A stretch of DNA of 15,168 nt from JAAYYY01 sp964602995. GTDB lineage: Bacteria > Chloroflexota > Anaerolineae > Promineifilales > Promineifilaceae. The stretch covers positions 1 to 15,168 of the forward strand of contig CAZRTM010000103.1 in NCBI GenBank assembly GCA_964602995.1. The letters run 5' to 3'. How positions within the stretch are numbered: position 1 is the first letter of the stretch; every line of letters begins with the position of its first letter. The notes under the pieces are model-generated. The model saw only the letters and a list, made by a program, of their open reading frames with translations, was not told the DNA's origin and made no database searches. Shown in pieces: positions 7,186 to 14,993 of this stretch. The position numbers and the translations under genes are program-made.

Positions 7186-8484
7186 TCAGCCACTCTTGCC
7201 ATAGGCTGCCCGCAAATTCTCAACCAACGCCGGGTCGTAACTACTCGCTTCAATAAATTTCAGCAAATTACCGTACAAAGAGCGAAGCTGCTGTTCAACC
7301 TTAGCTCGATGCTCATCATCAATGAGGTCATGCTTCTGCAAAAAGCGCAACCAGGACGGCAACGTCTCCATCAAGGCGCTGGCTTCATAGACGCCAGAAT
7401 TCATAAAACCAACCAGTTCACGCAGATACGGATCAAGCGTAGCGTGGTCTGGATAGAGTATAGGCTCTCCCCGTTTGGGCCGCCGGTTGTACTCAGCTTT
7501 AATTTCCTCTAGATCATCTCCATAGCGCCAAATGAGATAGTCAAATAGCAGAGTGCGAACCATTTCCGCTTTGCTACTTGTCAGGCCCTCCCCATCATGA
7601 AGATAATAAGCCCAGGCATGGAGCAACATGCCAAGATTTCTAACAGCCCGGTCTCCATTCAGCTCAGCACTGAAAGAGGGTACAAAGTCATCAGGAGTCC
7701 ACTCAGGCACTCTGCGGCCGCTATGATACTCCAGACGCTGATTCAATACATCGGGATCGAATTCGATGTCCAACGGTTCAAGTCGTTCCTGCAAGACCGG
7801 GTCCTCTGCTGTCAGACCTGAATTTTGTGCCAGTAAATTGACAATCTCATAGCCGGCCAATTTCTCAGCGAAGTCCTCCACCAGCCAATCCTTCCCAAGG
7901 TAGGGAAAAGCCTTCCGCATACCTGCAATGAGTCCGTCCAACCTGCCGTGATATTGTAGAGCGGTGACCATTTCGTGGAAAAGGTCGCCATCTTTTCGGA
8001 TCAGGGAGGCGGCTTCGAGGAACAGTTGGTCGGCACGCTCCCAGTCACTGCGCAGCAATGCAACATCGAAGCGCCAGTCGGCAAAATAGGCGATCTCCGC
8101 GGCAAAGGCATCTGGCCTCGCGCTTTCTAATGTATCAAGTAGCTGCTCAAATCGATCGAGATCGTTATGCTCCACCACCCGCGCCATAAGCGCATCACCG
8201 ATCTCAAACAGCATCTCTCCATCAAGCAGCTCTGGCGTGTCGCTCAGCACCTGGTCAACCAACGCCCACTTCTCCTCGTAAGGTGCATCAATAAACAACT
8301 CGAACCACTCATCTCTCTGCTCTTCCAGGACGTCGCGCTCCTCTTCCGCAACAGCTACCAGCGCCGGTGTCGTTTCCTCGACAGCAGCATGCGCATCCGC
8401 CTGCTGCTGCAACTCCTTTCGCAAGCAGCACTTCTTATACTTCTTGCCGCTACCACAGGGACAGGGATCATTTCGTCCAGGCAT
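7186..8484 (-). CDS. Protein with an N-terminal SEC-C zinc motif and a long helical domain
   Basis: The first twenty residues are a SEC-C motif, with C8, C10, C19 and C20 in CPCGSGKKYKKCC as the zinc ligands. SEC-C modules at the C-terminus of SecA bind SecB or ribosomes; in other proteins their partner is often unknown. The remaining 410 residues are soluble, acidic and apparently all helical. An EE-rich linker (about 34-60) is followed by repeated Trp/Leu-containing helices that recall TPR-like solenoids. I do not recognise a named domain in them. The ATG at 8484 has GGAG about seven bases upstream and places the motif at the extreme N-terminus. The gene is flanked by gaps of about 100 and 190 bases, so it looks monocistronic. 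A protein-interaction or quality-control role is only a guess. Confidence 0.75.
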   Translation of the reverse strand: MPGRNDPCPCGSGKKYKKCCLRKELQQQADAHAAVEETTPALVAVAEEERDVLEEQRDEWFELFIDAPYEEKWALVDQVLSDTPELLDGEMLFEIGDALMARVVEHNDLDRFEQLLDTLESARPDAFAAEIAYFADWRFDVALLRSDWERADQLFLEAASLIRKDGDLFHEMVTALQYHGRLDGLIAGMRKAFPYLGKDWLVEDFAEKLAGYEIVNLLAQNSGLTAEDPVLQERLEPLDIEFDPDVLNQRLEYHSGRRVPEWTPDDFVPSFSAELNGDRAVRNLGMLLHAWAYYLHDGEGLTSSKAEMVRTLLFDYLIWRYGDDLEEIKAEYNRRPKRGEPILYPDHATLDPYLRELVGFMNSGVYEASALMETLPSWLRFLQKHDLIDDEHRAKVEQQLRSLYGNLLKFIEASSYDPALVENLRAAYGKSG

Positions 8485-8585
8485 ATTCAGCTCCTCAACT
8501 CATTTTGCCAATTGAGTCTGGTTCAATCTTGATTCTAACAATCTCTCCGCTCACAACAAGAGCAGCAGAGATACCCGCCTCTCAG

Positions 8586-9254
8586 TCACGAATCCCGCCG
8601 CACAATACCCTCGCGCCAGGCATAAACCGCCGCCTGCGTGCGGTCGCTCAGGTGCAGCTTGTTGAGCAGGTTCGAAACGTGGCTCTTGACCGTCTTTTCG
8701 CTGATAACCAGCTCGTCGGCAATTTCCTGGTTCGATTTTCCGCTGGCAATCAGCCGCAGCACTTCCAGCTCGCGGTCCGTCAGCTCTGTAAAGGGATTAA
8801 TCTTCTCCTCGCGCGCCCCCTGCATCTCCTGAATCATGCGCGTCGCCACTCGCGGGTTAAGCACCGCCTCGCCGTCATGGGCCTGCCGCACGGCGTCCGC
8901 CAGGTCGTCGGGGTCGATATCCTTCAGCAAATAGGAGAGTGCTCCCGCCCGAATGGCGGGGAAGATATGTTCGTCGTCGTGGTGCGACGTGAGCACAATG
9001 ACCTGCGTGCGCGGACTGCGCTTCTTAATCTGCCGCGTCGCTTCCACGCCGTCCATGCCCGGCATCAGCAAATCCATCAGCACCACATCCGGCGCGTGCT
9101 CCTCCACCAACTGCACCGCCTCGGCGCCGGAGCCTGCCTCGCCAATCACCTGGAAATCGGGCAGGGTGCCAAAATAGGCCGCCAGTCCTATGCGCACTAC
9201 ACTGTGGTCGTCCACCAACAAAACGGTAATGGGTTCGCTCTTACCAGGACTCAT
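8586..9254 (-). CDS. NarL/LuxR-family response regulator (LiaR-like)
   Basis: The 222-residue protein is the cognate regulator of the kinase encoded just upstream. Its receiver domain (about residues 9-125) has the acidic pair D15/D16, the phospho-acceptor D61 in LMDLLMPGMDG, T89 and K111. The DNA-binding domain (about 155-215) is a GerE/LuxR-type helix-turn-helix with LTDRELEVLRLIASGKSNQEIA and SEKTVKSHVSNLLNKL. The ATG at 9254 overlaps the kinase stop as ATGA and has AAGGAG six bases upstream, so it is preferred to the in-frame extension to 9287. Translational coupling to the kinase is likely. Probable targets are the neighbouring FtsX exporter or other envelope genes. That follows from context; no binding site was identified. 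Confidence 0.93.
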   Translation of the reverse strand: MSPGKSEPITVLLVDDHSVVRIGLAAYFGTLPDFQVIGEAGSGAEAVQLVEEHAPDVVLMDLLMPGMDGVEATRQIKKRSPRTQVIVLTSHHDDEHIFPAIRAGALSYLLKDIDPDDLADAVRQAHDGEAVLNPRVATRMIQEMQGAREEKINPFTELTDRELEVLRLIASGKSNQEIADELVISEKTVKSHVSNLLNKLHLSDRTQAAVYAWREGIVRRDS

Positions 9255-10753
9255 GCCACTCTCCTTCGCAACGGTACTTCTGCCCACAACGTGGTGCCCT
9301 TGCCAGGCTTGCTGCTAATCGTCAGCGTGCCGCCCAGCTCTTCAATACGCTGCTTGATACTCTGCAAGCCAAAGCCCTCGGACTCCACCTGCGACATATC
9401 AAAGCCCGCGCCGTTGTCGGCAATGGTCAGTGTGGCGTAATCTTGCGTGGTGCGCAAGTCAACCATCGCCTGCGAAGCCTGACTGTGCTTCGCCGTATTG
9501 GCCAGCGCTTCCTGCGCCACGCGATAAAGCGCCCGTTCCACCTCGGCCGGCAACCGGCCATTGCCTCCAACTCGGAATCGGCCCTCAATTGCCGTCTGCT
9601 GCGACCACATCTTTAGGTGCGAGCGCAACGCCTGCTCCAGCGTCTGATTCTCCAATGCAGCCGGGCGCATCTCGTTAATAATCATCGTCAGATCCTGTTG
9701 CGAGGCCTTCAACAGCTTTTCCGCCTCCTCAATATGCCCTCGCATTCCATCGGGATCTCTATCCGCAAGGTTACGCGCCGCCCGCATCTGCATGGCAGCG
9801 GCAAATATCTGCTGCTTCACCGTATCGTGCAGCTCGCGCGCCAGCCGGTTGCGCTCCTGCAAAGCCACCAGCTCTTGCTGCGTTTCCAGAGTGCCCTGTA
9901 ACTGATTGGCCATATACACCAGCCGCTCCTGCAAATCGCCCAGCTCATCCCGGCCCTGGGCGTTGGGCATCACGCCAAAATCGCCATGGCTCCAGGCATC
10001 GGCTGCCATAGCCAGCGACCTCAGCCGTCTGGTCAACCCACGTGACATGATGAAGCCAAACAGGGCGCCGAAGGGCACAACAGCAACAGTCAGCACAATG
10101 GCTGTCAACAAGATAGCAGCCAGAATTTCCGGCCCGATTGTCAGCAGCCATGGCGGAGGCGGCTCCACATAGAGCGTCATCACAGCGAGCGGCTCCCACG
10201 TCTCACGATTTAACACCGGAACCACCACAAAGTAAGAGCCATCCGGGGCCAACTCATAGAGACCACTAACCGTCAGGTTTCCCTCACTGGCAAAGTCGAC
10301 CATGCGCCCGCTCCCCTGAACATTTGGCAGGGCATACGGTTTCCCTATTTTGTCACGCTCGCGCTCCGGCGCAGCCGCCATGATCGTCCCCTCTAACGAG
10401 AGTACGTAGAATGGTTTATCCTCGGCAATGGGTGCAGCAGGGCTATCTGTCCAACCGGCCGGCGCGGCGCTGGCATAGCCAGCGTCATAGGTGCTATCTA
10501 CCCACTGCTGCAAGCCCTCGATATCCGGCGGGTCTGTTTCTAGATAAGGGGCAACGCGTGGGTAAAGGACGAAGATCACGTCGTGAAAGTAGCTCTGCTC
10601 CGGGGCGCCCAGCCAGTTATTCAGCAATAAGAACCCGGCAATCCCCAGCACCTCGATGGCCAGCATTGCTGAGACTGTGACGACGGTGTAGGTCAACGTC
10701 AGCTTGCCGCGCAGACCCAGAAATGAGCGCAAAAAAGAGCGAATGTAGTTCAT
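9251..10753 (-). CDS. Membrane sensor histidine kinase (HisKA_3, LiaS/NarX-like)
   Basis: The 500-residue kinase has TM1 at about residues 20-44, an extracytoplasmic domain of about 155 residues (45-200) and TM2 at about 206-236. These are followed by a HAMP linker (about 237-290), a HisKA_3 dimerisation domain with the phospho-accepting H309 in RLARELHDTVKQQ, and a HATPase domain. In the last, N419, DNGAG (446-450) and GFGLQSIKQRIEELGG mark the N, G1 and G2 boxes. The sizeable outer domain argues for direct sensing of an extracellular or envelope signal, unlike the short-loop intramembrane BceS and LiaS kinases. The ATG at 10753 is a reasonable start, with only a weak AAGG-type ribosome site. 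The gene lies 95 bases after the FtsX permease and overlaps the regulator gene by four bases. Confidence 0.93.
   Translation of the reverse strand: MNYIRSFLRSFLGLRGKLTLTYTVVTVSAMLAIEVLGIAGFLLLNNWLGAPEQSYFHDVIFVLYPRVAPYLETDPPDIEGLQQWVDSTYDAGYASAAPAGWTDSPAAPIAEDKPFYVLSLEGTIMAAAPERERDKIGKPYALPNVQGSGRMVDFASEGNLTVSGLYELAPDGSYFVVVPVLNRETWEPLAVMTLYVEPPPPWLLTIGPEILAAILLTAIVLTVAVVPFGALFGFIMSRGLTRRLRSLAMAADAWSHGDFGVMPNAQGRDELGDLQERLVYMANQLQGTLETQQELVALQERNRLARELHDTVKQQIFAAAMQMRAARNLADRDPDGMRGHIEEAEKLLKASQQDLTMIINEMRPAALENQTLEQALRSHLKMWSQQTAIEGRFRVGGNGRLPAEVERALYRVAQEALANTAKHSQASQAMVDLRTTQDYATLTIADNGAGFDMSQVESEGFGLQSIKQRIEELGGTLTISSKPGKGTTLWAEVPLRRRVA
9261..9266 (-). promoter_or_regulatory. Shine-Dalgarno site of the response regulator
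   Basis: AAGGAG on the minus strand lies six bases before the ATG at 9254, inside the end of the kinase gene. It decides the start within the ATGA overlap. Confidence 0.7.
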
Positions 10754-10848
10754 ACAACAGACCTTAACCTTTTGCAGGAATCAGGGCAAGACAGGGCCAG
10801 GGGCATCCCAAACAGGCAGGGCTGACCCTGGCATATCTCGCCTACGAC

Positions 10849-13335
10849 TTACTCCTGAGCTGCCAGAACGGTCAGCGGCGGTAGCTGCGTCGGCTTCCAG
10901 GCCGCGATCAGCACCGTGATAAGCGTCAACACCACAGTGACCACCGGCATCAGCGCCGCCGTGGTCCAGTTCAGCGTCAGAATGCTACCCGCGGTGTCAT
11001 TCAGGGCCGCGGTGATGACCAGAATCAGCACCGTAGCAATGACACCCGCCACCGCCGCAATCACCCCACTCAGGCTATACTCCACCGTCAACATGCGCAG
11101 GATGTGCGAGCGCGTGTAGCCAACCGCTTTCAGCACGCCAATCTCATAGCGGCGGCTGATCATCCCCAGGCTGACGGCGTTGGCCACCAATAGCATACCG
11201 GCCAGCAATGCCAGTCCGGCCATAGCCACGGCGAAGACGAACAGGTTCCGGTAGCTCTGTGCAAAGCGATTCATGTAAGCGTAGCGATTGATGACGATAG
11301 CCTGCGGCAATTCCTGGCCCAGCTCGGACGTGATGGTCTCAAGTTGCGCGTCAGGCACGTCGAGGTTGAACGTCACCCGCTCCGGTTCGGCAATGCCCCG
11401 CAACGTCTCAGGGTGCATCAACAGGTCAAACCGGCTGCCGAATTGAGGCACACTGAAATCAATGTCATAAGCGCCGACGACGGGAAGGGCCACCGTACGG
11501 CCATCCAACAACTCCACCTTCACCTCTGCGCCCGGCGTTAGGCCGAGAGGCTCATAAACGTACACGCCATGCACCTGCTCTTCCCACGCTGGCCCCATGG
11601 TGATAGTCATACCGGCCAGGGCCGCTTGCCCGCTCAGCACCGGTTCAAAGGCCCCGTTGGGCACACCGGGAGCACTGATGTGGCGTGCCGCCAGCTCATA
11701 GCCAACATCGGCCACCGGGTACTCACTCACCGCTGCCTGAATCTTATCTTCATGGGCCGCATCAGCCAGAATTGTCAGGTCATAGCCCTCAATTTCGATG
11801 GTTCGTACATCCAGCTCCCGTTGCGCTCCCTGCGTGATAACGGCGGCCATCGTCAGCGTGATGGTGCCCACAAAGAGCGCGATCATAGCAAAGACCAACG
11901 ATAACCCACGCCGCCGCAAACTGCCCAGAGCAATGCCCAGCAGCGGGAACGGTCGTGAGGGGATCAGGCGCGGCAACAACTTGACCAGCAGGGCAAACAC
12001 GCCGCCAATCACCAGCAGCCCGGCCACGGCAAAGAGCACAATGCCAATCCCCTGCGACAGTGATCTCATGATAATGGTAGTGACGGCCGTGAAAGGAATC
12101 GCCAGCACGACCCACAACCCCATCGTCTTCAGGCGGCTCGACGCATCGGGCGTCACCGGCTCATTGCGTAGCAACGCCGAAGGGCGCACGTTGCTGGCGC
12201 GCACGATGGCCAGCATGGCAAAAATGAGCGTGGTGACGATGCCCACCAACAGGCCCAGAACCAGCGTAGGTGGATGCACAGCCCAGTCCAGCATGAACGT
12301 CGTCGTCCGGCCCAGCAGCACCACCAGCCAGCGGCTGATCAGCACACCGGCAACTACGCCCAGCACGCTACCGCTGACTCCCAACAGTCCGGCTTCCATC
12401 ATAAACAGCGCCAGCATATGGCGCTGGCTGTAACCCAGCGTCTTGAAAATGGCGATGTCGCGGCTACGTCGCGCCAACAACACCTGCATAGTGTTGGCAA
12501 TGCCAATGCCTGCCACCAGCAGCCCTAGAATGCCCGCACCCTTCAGCGTCAGGTCGAACATTTCCTGCGTATCGCGCAACGTCGCAGCATAACCTTCAAG
12601 CGGAAAGGCCCACCACCCCTTTTCCTCGTAGATAGCCTGCACCGCGTCAGGGTCGGTCGCGGTCAATACAATGGAGTCGATATGGGTCTCATTGCCCTCA
12701 AGCTGTTGCGCCGTCTCCAGGTTGTAGTAGACGCGACTGCCATAACCATCCGGCGTCTGGCCCACAATGCCGCGCACCAGAGCCTCAATCGCCCTGCCTC
12801 TATTCAGACTCCCCACGTGAATCGAATCCCCAACACTCAACCCCAACTCCTGGGCCAGGTCCCTGGTCACCACTACATCGCCGCTTTGCTTCAACAGCTC
12901 GGCGGCCTCTATCCCTCCTGGCTCCTGCATCACAAAGTCGCCAACCAGGGGATAGAGCTGCGGGTCAATGCCAATGCCCATGTCAATGAAGTGTAACTCG
13001 CCTGAATCTCGCGTGCGCAGCGTCACGGAGTTATCATGGGCCAGCGGCATGAACGCTGTGACCTGTCCGCTCTCGCGCAAAGCCTCGAACTCCGCCAGGT
13101 GCTCTGGCGTCACGTGGTCCGCCCCACCGGGTCTCAGCTCCATATCGCCTCCCAGGCGCAGGCGCGGGTCGCTCAATATCGACGTGCTCAGCCGTTCCGC
13201 CACCGTAGACATGCCCACCAGGGACATCACGCCGAAGAGGATGCAAAGCACGGCGACGATCATGCGCTGCCCACCGTTGCGAATGTTGCGTAGTGCCATA
13301 GTTGCAAAGACGCTCACAGAACTAACCAGCCTCAT
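10849..13335 (-). CDS. ABC transporter permease with two FtsX domains
   Basis: This 828-residue protein is the permease of an FtsX/MacB-type ABC system. A first TM (about residues 26-48) is followed by a large extracytoplasmic domain (about 50-260). Next come FtsX domain 1 (about 265-390, including FKTLGYSQRHMLALFMMEA), three further TMs (about 405-515), a second extracytoplasmic domain (about 520-690) and FtsX domain 2 (about 695-825, including GVLKAVGYTRSHILRML). The cytoplasmic GYS/GYT-type coupling helices after each long TM are the usual contacts with the ATPase. Such ten-TM permeases move lipids, lipoproteins or peptides out of the membrane or transmit force. The substrate here is unknown. 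The ATG at 13335 overlaps the ATPase stop as ATGA, with GGGAGG a short distance upstream. The kinase gene follows after 95 bases. Confidence 0.9.
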   Translation of the reverse strand: MRLVSSVSVFATMALRNIRNGGQRMIVAVLCILFGVMSLVGMSTVAERLSTSILSDPRLRLGGDMELRPGGADHVTPEHLAEFEALRESGQVTAFMPLAHDNSVTLRTRDSGELHFIDMGIGIDPQLYPLVGDFVMQEPGGIEAAELLKQSGDVVVTRDLAQELGLSVGDSIHVGSLNRGRAIEALVRGIVGQTPDGYGSRVYYNLETAQQLEGNETHIDSIVLTATDPDAVQAIYEEKGWWAFPLEGYAATLRDTQEMFDLTLKGAGILGLLVAGIGIANTMQVLLARRSRDIAIFKTLGYSQRHMLALFMMEAGLLGVSGSVLGVVAGVLISRWLVVLLGRTTTFMLDWAVHPPTLVLGLLVGIVTTLIFAMLAIVRASNVRPSALLRNEPVTPDASSRLKTMGLWVVLAIPFTAVTTIIMRSLSQGIGIVLFAVAGLLVIGGVFALLVKLLPRLIPSRPFPLLGIALGSLRRRGLSLVFAMIALFVGTITLTMAAVITQGAQRELDVRTIEIEGYDLTILADAAHEDKIQAAVSEYPVADVGYELAARHISAPGVPNGAFEPVLSGQAALAGMTITMGPAWEEQVHGVYVYEPLGLTPGAEVKVELLDGRTVALPVVGAYDIDFSVPQFGSRFDLLMHPETLRGIAEPERVTFNLDVPDAQLETITSELGQELPQAIVINRYAYMNRFAQSYRNLFVFAVAMAGLALLAGMLLVANAVSLGMISRRYEIGVLKAVGYTRSHILRMLTVEYSLSGVIAAVAGVIATVLILVITAALNDTAGSILTLNWTTAALMPVVTVVLTLITVLIAAWKPTQLPPLTVLAAQE

Positions 13336-14051
13336 AACGCCACCTCCCTGGTCATAGTCTGTGGCGCAGCCGCGCGCCGGTCGGAAACAAACTGCCCATC
13401 AACCATGTGCAACACGCGGTCGGCCCGCGCCGCAATCAGCGGGTCGTGTGTGACCATAATAACGGTCAGGCCAAGTTGTTGCTGCAACCTACCAATCAGG
13501 TCCAGCACCTGTTCGCTGGTGGCGCTGTCCAGGTTGCCCGTTGGCTCGTCGGCCAGCAAAATGCGCGGCCGGTTGACCAGCGCCCGCGCAATGGCCACTC
13601 GTTGCTGCTGCCCGCCGGAAAGCTGCCCCGGCAGATGGTGCAGCCGGTCGCCCAGGCCCACCATTTGCAGAATCTCCGTGGCCATCTTCTGCGCCTTGTG
13701 GCGGTTCGGCCCGATATACAGCGGCGCCTCCACATTCTGTAGCGCCGTCATCGTCGCAATCAGGTTAAAGTTCTGGAAAACGATGCCCAGTTTCTCGTTG
13801 CGCATCCGCGCCAGCTTCGACTCTGCCAACCCCCGGACCTGGACGCCGTCAATAATAACGCTTCCCGCGTTCGCCTGGTCAATCCCCCCAATTAACCCCA
13901 GCAACGTAGTCTTGCCCGACCCCGACGGCCCCGAGATGGCCACCCATTCCCCCGCACTCGCCTCAAAGCTAATCCCGCTCAGTATATGAATAATCTGGTC
14001 GCCAAACGGTAAAGAACGCTTGACATTTTCCAACTGAATAATAGGCTTCAT
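13332..14051 (-). CDS. ABC transporter ATP-binding protein (LolD/MacB-type)
   Basis: The 239-residue ATPase has every expected motif of the LolD/MacB/FtsE group. Walker A is GPSGSGKTT (41-49), the Q-loop is Q93 in VFQNFNLI, the signature is LSGGQ (144-148), Walker B is ILLADEP (164-170) and the switch histidine is H202 in VMVTHD. It energises the FtsX-type permease encoded immediately downstream, whose start overlaps its stop by four bases. The open frame reaches 14090, but the ATG at 14051 is chosen because GAGGAG stands seven bases upstream and MKPIIQLENVKR is the normal beginning of this family. It is probably the first gene of a unit with the permease, kinase and regulator. Confidence 0.95.
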   Translation of the reverse strand: MKPIIQLENVKRSLPFGDQIIHILSGISFEASAGEWVAISGPSGSGKTTLLGLIGGIDQANAGSVIIDGVQVRGLAESKLARMRNEKLGIVFQNFNLIATMTALQNVEAPLYIGPNRHKAQKMATEILQMVGLGDRLHHLPGQLSGGQQQRVAIARALVNRPRILLADEPTGNLDSATSEQVLDLIGRLQQQLGLTVIMVTHDPLIAARADRVLHMVDGQFVSDRRAAAPQTMTREVAL

Positions 14052-14058
14052 CTGCTTA

Positions 14059-14064
14059 CTCCTC
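14059..14064 (-). promoter_or_regulatory. Shine-Dalgarno site of the LolD-type ATPase
   Basis: GAGGAG on the minus strand stands seven bases before the ATG at 14051. It rules out the thirteen-residue upstream extension. Confidence 0.7.
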
Positions 14065-14089
14065 TTCAAAATAACATTCAGGAGTAGCA

Positions 14090-14139
14090 AGTATAGAAGG
14101 CGGGGTCTAATCCGTTGTGGGTCTCTAGTCGGAGATTAG
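14090..14139 (-). promoter_or_regulatory. Possible promoter/operator region of the FtsX-ABC operon
   Basis: On the minus strand TATACT (14090-14095) matches the -10 consensus at five of six positions and lies about 40 bases before the ATPase start. No good -35 is seen at 16-18 bases. An inverted repeat, CTAATC (14107-14112) with GATTAG (14134-14139), lies just upstream, where an activator such as the encoded response regulator might bind. It could equally be a weak terminator for the GxxExxY transcript. Confidence 0.3.
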
Positions 14140-14160
14140 GTGAGTCTCAAGGCGGTTCTT

Positions 14161-14245
14161 TGACTGTGATTCGTTTGATTTTTTGATTTACTATGATTGG
14201 ATCCTCGAGCGAGCTTCCTAAGCATAGCCCATCAGTTAGTCGTTT
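14161..14245. repeat. Hairpin repeat unit 1 (divergent, right arm truncated)
   Basis: The left arm at 14161-14198 keeps the 11+9+9+9-base module plan but begins with the variant TGACTGTGATT. After a 21-base loop, the right arm (14220-14245) stops in its third module and runs directly into the left arm of unit 2. The usual terminal module and 12-base spacer are missing. This is the most degenerate unit and the outer edge of the array. Confidence 0.8.
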
Positions 14246-14351
14246 GAACTATGATTCATCTGATTTTTTGATTTACTATGATGGAGTCTCTCAACTACCC
14301 TAATCATAGCCCATCATTTAATCATTTAAATCATAGTTCAGACACCGTCTT
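14246..14351. repeat. Hairpin repeat unit 2
   Basis: The left arm 14246-14283 and right arm 14302-14339 (38 bases each) are imperfect inverted copies around an 18-base loop that differs in sequence from the loops of units 3 and 4. The 12-base spacer AGACACCGTCTT (14340-14351) joins it to unit 3. Confidence 0.85.
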
Positions 14352-14463
14352 CAACTATGATTCGTCTGATTTTCTGATTTACTATGATTGAACTCTCGAC
14401 CGAATGAGCCCCTAATCATAGTCCATCATTTAATCATTCAAATCATAGTTCAGACACCATCTT
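14352..14463. repeat. Hairpin repeat unit 3
   Basis: The left arm is 14352-14389, the loop 14390-14413 (24 bases) and the right arm 14414-14451. The spacer AGACACCATCTT follows at 14452-14463, giving a period of 112 bases. The arm-loop-arm part matches unit 4 at 98 of 100 positions, so one of the two is a recent duplicate of the other. Confidence 0.9.
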
Positions 14464-14570
14464 CAACTATGATTCATCTGATTTTCTGATTTACTATGAT
14501 TAAACTCTCGACCGAATGAGCCCCTAATCATAGTCCATCATTTAATCATTCAAATCATAGTTCAGACACC
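14464..14570. repeat. Hairpin repeat unit 4, bordering the GxxExxY cassette
   Basis: The left arm is 14464-14501, the loop 14502-14525 and the right arm 14526-14563. Only the first seven bases of the spacer (AGACACC, 14564-14570) follow before non-repeat sequence begins. The right arm contains the stop codon of the minus-strand GxxExxY gene (14555-14557). Confidence 0.9.
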
Positions 14571-14980
14571 CTCCTAGGTTTCATCACCCGCTTGAACTCC
14601 AGCGAGCGGCTGCCAAAATTAATCAGCAGCCCCACCTCTAGCCCATATGCCTCAAGATAATTAATCGCTTGCGCCAGATGCACGTCCTGCAACTCCGTAA
14701 TCGCCTTAATCTCCACCATAACCTGCTCCTCCACAAAAAAGTCAACGCGCCGGGTGCCGATCTGATCCCCCTTATACATAATTGCCATCTCAAACTCACG
14801 CGCAAAGGAAACCCCCTGCAAAGCCATCTCCCTGGCCAACGCCCGCTGGTAAATCACCTCCTGAAAACCATTCCCCAACACACGATGCACCTCCATCGCA
14901 CACCCAATCACCTTCCCCGTCAGCCCCGACAACGGATACTGCCCCTTCACCACGCCACTTCTTACCCCCTTCTCCGCCAT
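14555..14980 (-). CDS. GxxExxY protein, PD-(D/E)XK nuclease-like
   Basis: The 141-residue protein belongs to the GxxExxY family (Pfam PDDEXK_3-like). The name motif is at residues 38-44 (GFQEVIY), within the conserved LTGKVIGCAMEVHRVLGNGFQ region. Candidate nuclease residues are E41, D80 in GTRRVDFF and E90-x-K92 in VMVEIKA, followed by Q104 and the conserved LAQAINYLEAYG helix and LLINFG strand. That is the D...ExK arrangement of PD-(D/E)XK enzymes, so all active-site positions look intact. The biological role of the family is not established. The ATG at 14980 is chosen because AAGGAGG lies six bases upstream; a TTG seven codons earlier would put that site inside the coding region. The gene lies exactly in the spacer between two hairpin repeat units, and its last four residues (VSEL) and stop codon are read from the spacer and right arm of unit 4. 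Confidence 0.9.
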   Translation of the reverse strand: MAEKGVRSGVVKGQYPLSGLTGKVIGCAMEVHRVLGNGFQEVIYQRALAREMALQGVSFAREFEMAIMYKGDQIGTRRVDFFVEEQVMVEIKAITELQDVHLAQAINYLEAYGLEVGLLINFGSRSLEFKRVMKPRRVSEL

Positions 14981-14993
14981 CAATCTCCTCCTT
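14571..14993 (-). mobile_element. Cassette carrying the GxxExxY gene inside a repeat spacer
   Basis: These 423 bases interrupt the conserved 12-base spacer. AGACACC (14564-14570) on one side and GTCTT (14994-14998) on the other join to AGACACCGTCTT, the exact spacer seen at 14340-14351. The block starts on the minus strand at AAGGAGG, the ribosome site, and ends eleven bases after the last ATG of the gene, before any stop codon. AGGAGG occurs near both ends, so the true boundary could differ by a few bases. There is no target-site duplication and no terminal inverted repeat inside the block. Calling it mobile is inference from this geometry. Confidence 0.55.
14987..14993 (-). promoter_or_regulatory. 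Shine-Dalgarno site of the GxxExxY gene at the repeat border
   Basis: AAGGAGG on the minus strand stands six bases before the ATG at 14980. It forms the very edge of the non-repeat block. It fixes the start and shows that translation signals travel with the gene while the upstream leader is repeat sequence. Confidence 0.75.

Noticed and set aside
8367..9440. Long plus-strand open frame of 357 codons
   Set aside because: It is antisense to the SEC-C gene start, the response regulator and the kinase end, all of which have clear domains. Its product shows no domain.
10796..10832. GCCAGGG...CCCTGGC hairpin between the FtsX permease and the kinase genes
   Set aside because: The seven-base stem has a 23-base loop and no T-run. 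It is too weak to call a terminator or attenuator.
14571..14993. Target-site duplication CTCCT/AGGAGG flanking the cassette
   Set aside because: The copy at the 5' edge is simply the Shine-Dalgarno site, and the uninterrupted spacer contains no such sequence, so a duplication of target DNA is not supported.
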